From Platycnemis pennipes (taxonomy: Eukaryota; Arthropoda; Insecta; Odonata; Platycnemididae): DNA of 64,000 nucleotides. Within the stretch, counting starts at the first letter, position 1, and each line of letters starts with the position of its first letter. Made by a program: the position numbers and the translations under genes. This document shows positions 24,376 through 34,162 of the stretch, one piece after another. The notes under the pieces were generated by a model. The model did no database searches and was not told the DNA's origin. It saw nothing but the letters and a program-made list of their open reading frames with translations. Location: NCBI GenBank assembly GCA_933228895.1, contig OW121855.1, positions 70,456,698-70,520,697 on the forward strand, written 5' to 3'.

Positions 24376-24434
24376 ACTTTGAAACACCAGTTCTCATCAG
24401 ATCACCTGGGTTAAGCAAGACGACGATACTTACA
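24376..24434 (+). repeat. 5S rRNA-derived SINE, copy 2, head
   Basis: ACACCAGTTCTCATCAGATC and GGGTTAAGCAAGACG match the 5S-derived head of copy 1 at 20537-20574. The copy stops near 24434, where LINE-like sequence begins, and its tail resumes near 24710. Confidence 0.65.
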
Positions 24435-24499
24435 ATAGGAATCTGAGGACGCAAAAAAGCATGCAATTACAAACAGAACAAAAGTGATTGTAAGACAAG

Positions 24500-24715
24500 C
24501 ACATATGACACCATGGGATACATTGATAAGTAGTTTGGAATACAACGTATACGGTAGACAAGAATTGGCCTATAAAATGTTAAAGCTTATGAACAAAACA
24601 GAAAAGGATGTTGCACCTATAAATTTAATATAAAAAGAGGATTGATTTAACCATTATCAACAGCTCTGGTACAACCCAGCCAAAGATGCTATATTCGAAA
24701 AGCAGGGCCAAGACA
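24500..24715 (+). pseudogene. LINE fragment (linker upstream of RT)
   Basis: Codons give RQELAYKMLKLMNKTEKDV then KEDWFNHYQQLWYNPAKDA, with one stop. This is the charged linker between endonuclease and reverse transcriptase in some LINE proteins (a DW..HYQ.LW phrase). Similar sequence recurs at 27440-27600 (CAACAGCTCTGGTACAACCC is shared). Here it separates the head and tail of a 5S SINE, suggesting insertion into the SINE or a chimera. Confidence 0.5.
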
Positions 24716-24850
24716 TGGGTTGGGGGAATGATCCTCCGTCATTCATCTACTGTGGTGCTCTTGTCTTCTGTCTGCTAGTGGTGGGCTGGTAAAACTGCAG
24801 TTCGTAATAATGTACACAAAATAGGTCGAAGGGTCCCCACCCACTCCTCC
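24710..24850 (+). repeat. 5S rRNA-derived SINE, copy 2, tail
   Basis: GTGGTGCTCTTGTCTTCTGT and CCCCACCCACTCCTCCAATT match the tail of copy 1 (GTGCTCTTGTCCCCGTCTGC; CCCCACCCATCCCTCCAATT). This shared non-5S tail confirms one SINE family. Confidence 0.65.
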
Positions 24851-25495
24851 AATTTACATTTACCTACTCGTAATTCATCAATGGAAAGACATTACAGGAT
24901 CACCAAAGGTACATATCGACCTTGCTCTTTTAGATTACATGAGGAATTATTGGGGAGCAAAGTTAAAAGTCTCAGAGCTTTTTATTATTGGGGCTGATTA
25001 AAACAAAACTTTTAAGTCAAATTTGACCATATGGCACAACAGCTTTCTTAAAATGAGTACTAAATAGTAACTGATTGAGCCCTCTTCTCATTGGTGCAAA
25101 AGTCAATAATTTTCAACTGTTAACCAAGAAACAACACCATTGAGCACTCCCGTTTTTATGTGCACGCAGATGTCATTTTATACAATATAGGACTTCACAG
25201 AGAGGGCTGTACCTTCCTCGGAGAGCATCATTATGGAGAATGCATCAGCAAATTTAATAATGTATCGATGCTCAATTTCTGTGACCACCTTATGGAAGAC
25301 ACAGGTACTGCACAAAGAACCTAAATCATCCTCTTGATCCTGCACTCCAACCTCTTACAAAACTGACCCACTCAGGAAGATACCTGCAAAGTATAACCAG
25401 CACTTAAGTTTAAATTTGCAGTTATTAACTAGTTTATAAGTAGAAAGAGGCACATGGCTATCTTAAAATTAATAGAAATGGCCTCCAATATCCTC

Positions 25496-25987
25496 CTAAG
25501 CACTTTCATATGAGCGGCGAGTACACATGGGGCCCATAATGACAGCCAGTAGTTCTCTACTTTTCCATCCGCCAAATCGGCATGTTATACAGCTGAACAT
25601 ATGTCACAACATATGTTCAGCTGTATAACATGCCGATTTGGCAATAGTATATATAGATAGCAATAGTGTGTGAAGCTGAATAGATCAGCTGTAGGGTGGA
25701 AGCCTCACAGAATGGAAAAGAAACCTATTTTCTTAAAATCTAGAAAATATAAAATGTATAGTATATGTTCTTCATGTCCGTTTCGCAAATATGACCATGT
25801 GGTTTTTTTGTAGCTACCTGGTTTACCTGCTGGAGCTTGATAAAAACACTAAGGTGCAGTGTTTTGTGGTTCTCAATTTACTTCATGTAAATTATCGTAA
25901 AAATTTTTAATGCAATTCCCGTTATGGTTTGTACATTCTTATAACTATCGGCTAGTACACAGGTGCCAATTGTAACAAGCGTGCAGG
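25496..25987 (-). repeat. Right arm of a long inverted repeat
   Basis: Reverse-complement partner of 23858-24373. The outer end abuts the LINE relic that starts near 25988. The AT-rich self-complementary insertion of the left arm is missing here, which suggests the left arm changed after the arms formed. Confidence 0.85.
25571..25642. repeat. Perfect palindrome, 34-bp arms, 4-base centre
   Basis: The arms begin GCCAAATCGGCATGTTATAC and end with AACATATGT either side of CACA (25605-25608). I see no mismatch across all 34 positions. It may be a MITE or a replication-prone hairpin carried by the larger inverted repeat. Confidence 0.9.
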
Positions 25988-27085
25988 TTCCAAAAGATGG
26001 GGATCCCAACCAGGATTCACTCTCAACTACCTTATCCTTGCCTGTGGGTGTCCCACCTGGGAGACCCACACTTCCCAGTTGCTCCTCACACCCTTTGTGG
26101 CGACAGAATGACATCCTTTCCAACATCTCTAGGCCCACCTTCAAGGAGGCACCAAGCCTGGGCTCCCCCTGGAGGGTAGAGTCTGACTTGGGAGCCCCTG
26201 TGGATGGGGGCCAGAAGGAAGGCTCTATATCCCCTTGAAGAGAAGGAGGCAGAGGAGGAAGATGTGGGCGGGGCCAAACCAAGGCTGGCATAGCCATTCT
26301 TCAGGCCAACCTACAACACAGTAGGGCTGCCTCAGGAGTCCTGCAAAGGATACTCTCGGTATGGTCACAAAAGCTCTGATTCAGGAACCCTGGGCTTTCC
26401 AGGGAAGAGTCAGGGGCCTGAGCAAGACAATGGGAAAAATATTTTACTGTATCACTGTTGATAGACCCTGAACTTGTATCTATGTGAATCGGATAAATGC
26501 AATGCATTATCAGAATTTACTTCGAGGGTTTAGACAGCAGTTCCGCTGACCCTAGGGGAAGGTGAGAACAGGAGGGTTTTCATCTGCTCCTCCTACCTGC
26601 CATACGATGCACCGGCTCCTCCACCATCAAATGACATGGAGAGGCTGGTGAGTCACTGCAAGACCAACAAGTAGGATCTTCTTATCGGTTGTGAATCTAA
26701 CTTGCACCACATTGTGTGGGGGAGTGGAAGCACCAACGGTAGGGGAGAGGCCCTGTTGGAATACCTTATGTCTATGGGGTTACATATACTCAACAAAGTA
26801 TCACTACCTACCTTAGCAAATAGTGTTAGGCAGGTGGTGATATACATCATACTCTGCTCCAGTTCTCTGCTGCATAGGATGGATGAGTGGAGGGTGTCAG
26901 GGGAGATAACTTTGTCAGACCACTGATACATTCTCTTCACTCTCTTAGAATCCAATTGTAGGCAAGTAACATATAGGAACCCCCGGAAAAACAACTGGAG
27001 ACTATATCAGGAAAGGCTGGGAGTTGCTCTAGAGCGGACACTTCAGAGCAATGTGGATGAGATAAGATTCTGCTGGTGACTATCT
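25988..27085 (+). pseudogene. LINE relic: end of ORF1 and AP endonuclease of ORF2
   Basis: A GC-rich first part (25988-26260) is open for about 90 codons and resembles a proline-rich ORF1. From about 26285 the codons give QANLQHSRAAS, then LPYDAPAPPS (26599-26628), HCKTNK, a degraded DLLIG, HHIVWGS..NGRGEALLEYL (26706-26765), LHILNK and DEWRVSGEITLSDH (26881-26922). This is the order of motifs in R1/TRAS-like apurinic endonuclease domains, including the SDH near the C-terminal catalytic His. Frameshifts and stops are frequent; the RT does not follow directly. Host GC and codon use differ from the surrounding AT-rich DNA. Confidence 0.75.
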
Positions 27086-27369
27086 ATAGGGAAGCATCAT
27101 CACATCCTATGAAAACAGCTGCCCCTTACAGACCAGGAAGGAAGTTTAGAAATAGATTTTAAATAATTCGTGCCTGGTGGATATTCACTTCTTTATTACA
27201 CCTCTCTGTGTACACATCTTTACACTCAACTCGACTGGACTGGTCATGCCAATAGACAGCCAACAACCAAGCAATGCGATGGGGCAAACACTACAGTGCA
27301 ATGACTGCGTCAGACAAGACATTGGCTGTTACTGCAATGCAATTCCAATAGGAAGGGTGTAAATTATCC

Positions 27370-29190
27370 TAGTGGGGAGCAGAATTAATCAGTCTCCACA
27401 AAGAGACTAGGAAACTCTTTAACAAAGCAAAGAGGACAAGAATGTCTCAGAATTGAGAAAACTTTAGGGTGGAATTTGCCTATAAATTTTAAAGCACCAG
27501 AACAAAACAGAGCAGGACGTTGCATGGATAAATCTAGTATCAAAACAGGATTAGAATCAGCATTATCAACAGCTCTGGTACAACCCAACCAAAGAAGCTG
27601 TATTTATATAGACAGATACAACAGGTTTATATCTTATCAACATGACAAAACTACAAAACATGTTAGCGAAAACAAAAAACAGAAAAGCTCCTGGACTAGA
27701 TGGTATTAACTCTGAATTAATAAAGTATGGTAGCCTACTTTTGATTTCTCAATTGCTATATCTCTATAATATGTAATTCCAAAATTAAAAAAGGTGAATG
27801 AAACCAGCCAGAGAATTAAAGAGGTATTAGCATACTAAATGCAACTTAAAAAATACATAGCAAAATCATTAACGAAGGACTCCAAATGATTTGTAAAGTT
27901 TTGCTCCTCAAAGAACAGGCAGGAATTTGCCAGGGAAGATCATGCGTTGACAATGTTTTTAGTTTAAAACAGATAATAAAAAATATACAGAATTTAATTT
28001 GGAGACACACATAGCCTTAAAAGATTACCAAAATATATTCAAAAGCATTCACCAAGAAAAAATTTTCTCCATAATGGAAAATCGAGAATAGGTACCGTTA
28101 ATTTAATGAAAACCATTCTATCTCTCTATACAAACACAAAAATTGTAATTGATACCGGAATTGGCACACATATTTTTCTTACTATAATGTATGTGTAGAA
28201 TAACACTGGTAATTTTGATGTGAATAATGATTTCCGTCATCACTTCACTAGGACAAAAGATGACATCCAATACAATTATGAACAGACAAGAGAATTGTAC
28301 AAATGGGACCCAAAGGATTGGGTATAAATATGTTTAATAAATTTCCTCTTTGTAAAGTAAATCAAAAATATTAAATCTTTTAAATCAGAAGTGAAAAGAT
28401 ATTTAAGTACAAAACAGTTGCTTCTATTCCTTTGAGGAAACCTGAAAGGTGATGTCCGTTAAAGGATTTCTTTTTGTGTAATATTTGAAAATATGTATGC
28501 ATGAATATGACATGACTTATATCTTTTAATATAATGTATTAGAACTCCAGGCAAATAATGATATTATTAGTAAATATTACCCAGTTAGTAATTAATACCT
28601 AGTTTATTAATATTAATAAACTAGTATTGATACTAAAATCAATTAATAATTTGCTCTATGCTGATGATTTAAAATTTGTTGATTTGATTTAGACCTGCGA
28701 GGACACTCCATAAATTCAGAATTGTTGAAACAACCTTAGTTGATGATGTGAAGATAATTTAGTAGCTTTAAACATGAAGAAGTGTGTTATTATTTCCTTT
28801 CATAGAAATAAATCACTCACTACATACGACAGCACCATTGACAATAATTCATTTCATAAGGTCAGCAGTATCTAGGTATCTTATTTGATAATAAACTGGA
28901 TTATAACTTAGGTTTCACTTAAAGCTCCAGATTGTAATTATTTCTTGTATTGTGTACAACTTGTTGGAGCAATAAACGTATAATATGTATGTTTTTCAAG
29001 GTCACATTCAGTCCATTGTTTTAAGAGCCTACAGGACCCTGGGCTTCATAGCAAGGTTCTTTGGAGAGTTCAATGACAATCATTGTAAAATAAAATACTC
29101 ATCACTTGTCCGACCCATCCTTGAATATGGTTCAGTTGTATGGTCCCTATCCATCAGGAAACCATAGAAAAAGTCCGGCACAAATTCTTA
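27370..29190 (+). pseudogene. Decayed LINE reverse transcriptase
   Basis: Pieces appear in order on the plus strand: the pre-RT linker (27440-27600, similar to 24500-24700), KAPGLDGINSELIKYG (27688-27735), FKSIHQEKIFSIMENRE (about 28040-28090), LYADDLKFVD (28653-28682), an YLGILFDNKLDYNLG phrase (about 28870-28917), and finally 28985-29167, which reads YRTLGFIARFFGEF then CKIKYSSLVRPILEYGSVVW. KAPGLDG, YADD and the LEYGS.VW ending are landmarks of I/jockey-group non-LTR polymerases. The pieces may come from more than one element. An LTR retrotransposon begins just after it at 29194. Confidence 0.7.
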
Positions 29191-29193
29191 CAC

Positions 29194-29416
29194 TGTCGTA
29201 TAGCAGTGGTTGAATTCATTTCCAGACCATTACTTACAATTTATTGTGTTTCTTTTCTTTATTTTCTTCGGAAGATCTACATACAAAATTGAGAACTGCC
29301 TTTTCTTTTTATCCAACAGTCAAAATCAACAACAACTCTCTTTTTTCCTTTTCTCCATGGCAACCTCGAGACTAAAAGGTATTGAGGGTTTTCTTTATCA
29401 TCTAGACCATACGTCA
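29194..29416 (-). repeat. 3' LTR of the gypsy-like element
   Basis: The repeat begins TGTCGTATAGCAG and ends CATACGTCA on the plus strand. Differences from the partner are scattered substitutions and a 3-bp indel, indicating moderate age. Confidence 0.9.
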
Positions 29417-29562
29417 GCTATCCCCCCCAAAACCCTCAATAACTAACGGCTAACCCTAGGTCTCAAGTTATATCTAGGTTCTACAGTGTCTCTAACCACA
29501 GGTGTCACTTGTTGAACCTCTTCAGGAGCTTTGTCTTCCCTCCATAGTGGTCGAGGCAGCAA

Positions 29563-31077
29563 CTTCAATTCCGACTAGTGAACCTTGGTGGGAGGGTCTG
29601 TCTTCAGCAAGTAAATTCCATTTCCCAACTTCTTGTCAACCTCGAAGGGTCCGACCCATTTTGGAGCAAGACCAGCATGGTATCCCTGAAGCTTGCTGCT
29701 TAGTTGGTGGTTCCTCTGCAGAACTAGCTGTCCAGGCTGCAAATCTTCTTCAGGAACCTGGTCTACCACTTCAGCTTCCTTTTTAAAGCGCTTGGTCACT
29801 TCTTTGTGCATTAGGTGAACCTGTTTCTGGTGATTCTCGACCCAGGCCACATAGGGGATATCCTCTTCTTCTTAAACAGCCTCGATTCCCCAGTCGCCGG
29901 TGCATCGAATCGGTCTCCCCAGGAATAGCTCAGCCAGAGAGTAGCCAATGATGCAGTTGACTCGCTGCCTAGTAGCAAAAAGAGACTCATGTAGGTGTTG
30001 GTCCCATCTATTATGCTTCTCGTTCAAGAGGTGTATCCGTAACATCTTCTTCAACTCTTGGTTCCTTCTCTCCATGGGGTTTGCCTGAGGATGATAACCA
30101 GGTGTAGTCCAGTGTTCAATTCCCCATGCCTCTAATGCTTGAGGTCACTGCCTTGAAGTGAACTGAGACCCATTGTCAGTGAGAAAACATCTGGGATAAC
30201 CATACCGACTGAATACCTCAGTCTTCAGAAGATAGAGTACTCGTCCTGAAGTTGCCTCGAGTACAGCAAAGGCTTCCATCCACCTGGTGAACAAATCGGT
30301 GACAACCAGGATACCAGTCTTCTCATATGCCGTCCGAGGATAAGATCCCATCTGGTCTAGAGCCAAAACTTCCCAGGGTCGATGTGGTCGTCTTCCTCTT
30401 GAGCTGGGACTGGACTTCTGGTTGCTCGCCTAGGTGCATGCACATACTGGGCACTCTTGTACATACCTTTTGATGTCTTGGTGCATATGCACCCAGAAGA
30501 ACCGCCAACGAATCGATAAGTATGTTTCCTCCTAGCCGGGATGATCAGCTTCAGGCCCATCGTGGAACTTCTCTAAGATGACCCTAGCTTCAGATCTTGG
30601 AACCATAGGCACCGGTGACAGATCTGAGAGATGGGAGTCACATAAAAGAACATCGTTCTTGAGACGGAGATTCTTATAACACATCTTGAAAGCAGTAGGA
30701 ACACTTTTGCTATCAGTGCTACGTTTGCCAATCCAAGATTTCATTCCTTCAAGTTGCAATTTATTTTTTTCGGATTGAGCCTCAATTTGCTCCGTTAATT
30801 TGGTAAACATAGCACTTACTACTTGTCCTGCCTCAACTTTGTTGATTTCAAAGTTCTCAGGATCTTCTCCGCAGTCAATGAGATCCTGCCAGAGCTGCAT
30901 TTCCAAATCTCCTTTGGCTCCTGTCGATGGAAGTCCCGGCTGTGTTAGCACCGTCCTCAGCTCGGCAATCTTCATGTCCATGATCTTCATCATCCTTCGA
31001 GCGCGTGCTCCTTGGCAAAGTCCTGTCACGGTCGCCAATTTGTCGTATAGCAGCGGTTGAATTAATTTCCAGACCAC
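29563..31077 (-). pseudogene. Fused gag (SAP domain)-integrase reading frame
   Basis: All coding pieces share one minus-strand frame, from about 31077 down to 29575. The N-terminal part has a SAP-like motif, AELRTVLTQPGLPSTGAKGD, usual for the start of some insect gypsy Gag proteins. It passes without a break into the end of Pol: VPRSEARVILEKFHDGPEAD begins the zinc-binding HHCC region, followed by CPVCACT, LALDQMGSYPRTAYEKTG, LTDNGSQFTS and PMERRNQELKKML (the D, D and E of integrase), and a C-terminal KWVGPFEV segment. Four in-frame stops interrupt it. So a deletion removed roughly protease to RNase H while keeping the frame; whether a fusion protein was ever made is unknown. Confidence 0.8.
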
Positions 31078-31260
31078 TACTTACAATTTATTGTGTTTCT
31101 TTTCTTTATTTTCTTCGGAAGATCTACATACAAAATCGAGAGCTGCCTTATCTTTTTATCCAACAGTCAAAATCAATAACTCTCTTTTTTCCTTTTCTCC
31201 ATGGCAACCTCGAGACTAAAAGGTATTGAGGGTTTTCTTTATCATCTAGACCATACGTCA
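31041..31260 (-). repeat. 5' LTR of the gypsy-like element
   Basis: Partner of 29194-29416. In the element's orientation it begins TGACGTATGG and ends CTATACGACA, followed by AAT and the primer-binding-site-like sequence. Confidence 0.9.
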
Positions 31261-31261
31261 A

Positions 31262-31890
31262 TGCCTAATAACTGCCAAATGCAATATAAAATATGTTTAA
31301 AAAATATGTGACAATAACCTCATTATGACTTAAATCAACATACCCTCTCCAATCATGTAGAAAACAGGCTGGTTTAATTTTTCTTGCCTGTTTATTACTA
31401 AACCTAATTCATATTAGCTATTTGCTTGAACTAATACATTTTCATAAGCCAAGAATCAGCCTATCATCCTATTTCACCCACATCTCAAAGAATTATACAT
31501 ATCACCTACAAAGGTATGCAATCACAGCTTACATCAACATAAGACTTTTTCATTTGCTCCTTCACATCAATTATAAACAAAATTAGAAAATTACCAGTAA
31601 ATGCTTCTGTTGATGTAAAAGGCTAAGACACAGTCACTGTTTAACTTCTTAATTTTTATAATACTTATTTTCATAATTTGTACTTTTTAACCTGGACCAC
31701 ATTCCAAATTATATTTGCATCCTACGTGATGGACTTACATTTTCTTGTTTATCTTTCATGTTTCATAGATATAGGTAATGAAAACTGATAATGAGATATC
31801 TATGTATTGTACCTTATGGAATATCTATGTGATGCATTATGCTTTCCTGATACAATGACATTTGGTATATTATGAAAAGTGACAAATGCT
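31262..31890. other. No supported feature
   Basis: AT-rich sequence between two retroelements. I see no gene or repeat that I can support. Confidence 0.4.
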
Positions 31891-31894
31891 GATA

Positions 31895-32960
31895 GAATAG
31901 AATAGAATAGAATTTTTATTTGTCCACATGATACAATACACTAGTCAAACCAGGCAGGTATATAGGACACGTCAAACATCAAAAATTAATTTGAAATATA
32001 TACATATCAAATGTAAAATGTTACAAAATGTGAGGCATCACAGTTACGTACTCAAGTACTCCTTGACACTGTAAAAACACTTTTCCACAAGGTAAGTAAA
32101 AACCATTTTTTTAAAAACAGGTATTCTGTCTTCACATTTTATATAGGCAGGTAGTTGATTTTTTGAGAGTTTTGTACACATTGCACGGGGTCCTTTGGTG
32201 GTATGGGTAAAATTTTTTTGTGTAACATGTAAATCATTACACCTTCTGGTGTTGTAGGAGTGTATACTATTATTTTGTGTGAAGTCGCTAAAGTGCTGTT
32301 TTGCATAAATTACAGAATGATATATGTATATACAAGGCACGGTTAACAAATATTGATTTTTAAATAGAGGTCTGCAGTGAGCTTGATGATGCTGTTTAAG
32401 CATTACCCTCAACAATTTCTTTTGAATTAAAAAAACATTGTTCAACTTTGGCGAAGAGCCCCAGAGTATAACACCGTATGATATTCTGGAATAGAACAAA
32501 CCATAGTACAGCATCTTTAACACATTTAGACTGACAGTATATTTGAGCATACACATCAAATAGAAAACAGTATTTAATTTTTTACATAAAAAGTCAATAT
32601 GTGCATCCCATTTCAAGTATGACTCAACATAAATACCTAGGAATTTTACATTTTTTACCACACCAAGATTACAGTCATCATGTAAAAGAGAATGCCTATG
32701 TGAGAAGATTGAAACTTGTGTTTATTCAGTACTCAGAACCTGGTTGTTGTCTGTACACCATTCAGTCATACTGTCTATAATTGGTTTTCTGCATATTAAT
32801 ACATCATTAAAGGTTCTGCAAGATGTTAGCACACTCACATCATCAGCATATAAAATACATTTATTATAAGGGTTTTTCATAAGCTTATTCGGTAGGTCAT
32901 TAATAAATATTAAAAACAACAGTGGACCTAATACTGACCCTTGAGGTAGTATACAGTTAC
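31895..32960 (-). pseudogene. 5'-truncated jockey/CR1-like LINE with TTCTA-repeat tail
   Basis: On the minus strand an RT remnant (32722-32919) has FLIFINDLP and ILYADDVSVL, followed after a frame break by 205 open codons (32044-32661): KFLGIYVESYLKWDAHIDFL, LKMLYYGLFYSRISYGVILW and SYNTRRCNDLHV. These are the thumb and C-terminal segments of jockey/CR1-type ORF2. The element starts within the PQGS box near 32945. Its 3' end is a short microsatellite (31896-31915, GAATA repeats on the plus strand). Long open frames suggest it is younger than most LINE pieces here. Confidence 0.85.
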
Positions 32961-32974
32961 ACTAAGAGCTGACC

Positions 32975-33135
32975 ACATTGATTATATATATAACAAATAT
33001 TTGTAATATACGTCTGTCATTGTATAATGTAAACACTTATTTCTTAATATAAGCAAGTATTTACTATGCAATATATGTATGTATTGAAAAAGGAGTAATC
33101 CCATCAATAAATGATGATTGATGATGACATGGGGA
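32975..33135 (+). repeat. Probable LINE 3' UTR and tail
   Basis: AT-rich sequence ends AATAAATGATGATTGATGAT, a repeat-type tail typical of some LINEs. No coding part is attached. Confidence 0.35.
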
Positions 33136-33184
33136 TGTGAGATTTATGAGCCAAAAAATGTACTGGATGAAGAGCTTATAATAT

Positions 33185-34160
33185 GTAAATCACTCAATTT
33201 TAATTAAGAATCTTCAAGCTGTGGGGATCTCGGGGTCTCTTCATAGATTATTGTGTTCATTTCTAAATGAAAGAAAACAGTACATGATATACAAGCATTT
33301 AAAATCTGATGTGTACACTGCCTTATCTGGAGTACCGCAAGGCTCAAATGTTGGTGCCCTTCTTTTTCTTATATTTATCAATGATTTACCTCATTGCCTG
33401 TGCAATGTGAATTGTTTAATGTTCGCTGATGATATTAAGATATGTACCTTAATGTAAAAAATTTGAGAGATTGTTATTTAGTACAAATGTTGATAATTTA
33501 ATTTTGTGGTCAGAGAGAAATCTTCTTTATTTTAACATTGATAAATGTTCTGTAATATCCTATATAAGAAGAAAACATGTAATTAAATACATACAATTAT
33601 AAGATGAAGGAGCAAACTATATTAAGAAAAACTGAAGTGAAAGATCTTGGTGTTAATTTCAACTCCAAAATGACTTTTAATAACCATATTTTATCCTTCA
33701 TCATGTCTGCTTATAAATTAATTGGATTTTTGTATGGTATCTTAAAATATTTTTTGGGTGAAAAAGTGTTGAAAATTCTGTACTTTTCATATGTGAGAAA
33801 CAAAGTGGAATATTGCTCAGTGATTTGGAACCCGCATTCGATAAAATATGATGTGATGATAGAGAGAGTCCAAAAAAGATTCTTAAGATTAATGTATTAT
33901 GTACGCCACAATATTTATCCTGTATTCGAGAATCATGTAGAGTAAAAAAGTTATGTTGAACGAGTTTAAATTGGAAACATTGAGTAAAAGAAGAGTCATA
34001 AATGATTTACTTTTTTGCATGATGTAATTAATAAAGGTAATTGTATAGAATTGGTTGGGAAATTGAACTTTTTAGTCCCAACAAAAAAAGTAAGGCTAAA
34101 AAGGGCATTCAAGAAGTGTGAACACAAATTATTGTATGAATGCACCTATTAATAATAATA
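33185..34160 (+). pseudogene. 5'-truncated jockey/CR1-like LINE, plus strand
   Basis: The segment 33221-33457 gives SGVPQGSNVGALLFLIFIND and CLMFADDIKICTL (FADD in place of YADD), then after stops 33604-33945 gives KDLGVNFNSKMTFNNHI, VLKILYFSYVRNKVEYCSVI and WNPHSIKYDVMIERVQKRFL. This is the expected order from the RT palm to the C-terminus. It differs clearly from the neighbouring minus-strand copies, so at least two LINE families meet here head to head. Confidence 0.8.
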
Positions 34161-34162
34161 AT

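Larger units (their letters stand above)
29194..31260 (-). mobile_element. Internally deleted Ty3/gypsy LTR retrotransposon
   Basis: Two direct repeats, 29194-29416 (223 bp) and 31041-31260 (220 bp), are highly similar and have TG...CA ends. The element runs on the minus strand. A primer-binding-site-like TGGCGACCGTGACAGG sits three bases inside the 5' LTR (31022-31037), and a purine tract GGGTTTTGGGGGGGA lies just inside the 3' LTR (about 29421-29445). The interior is only 1.6 kb and lacks protease, reverse transcriptase and RNase H. No matching target duplication is visible (ACAC against ATGC), so ends may be altered or the copy may derive from recombination. Confidence 0.9.

Noticed and set aside
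26590..26640. GCACCGGCTCC resembles the 5S SINE head.
   Set aside because: It is codons for PAPPS in the LINE endonuclease and is not followed by other 5S-like segments.
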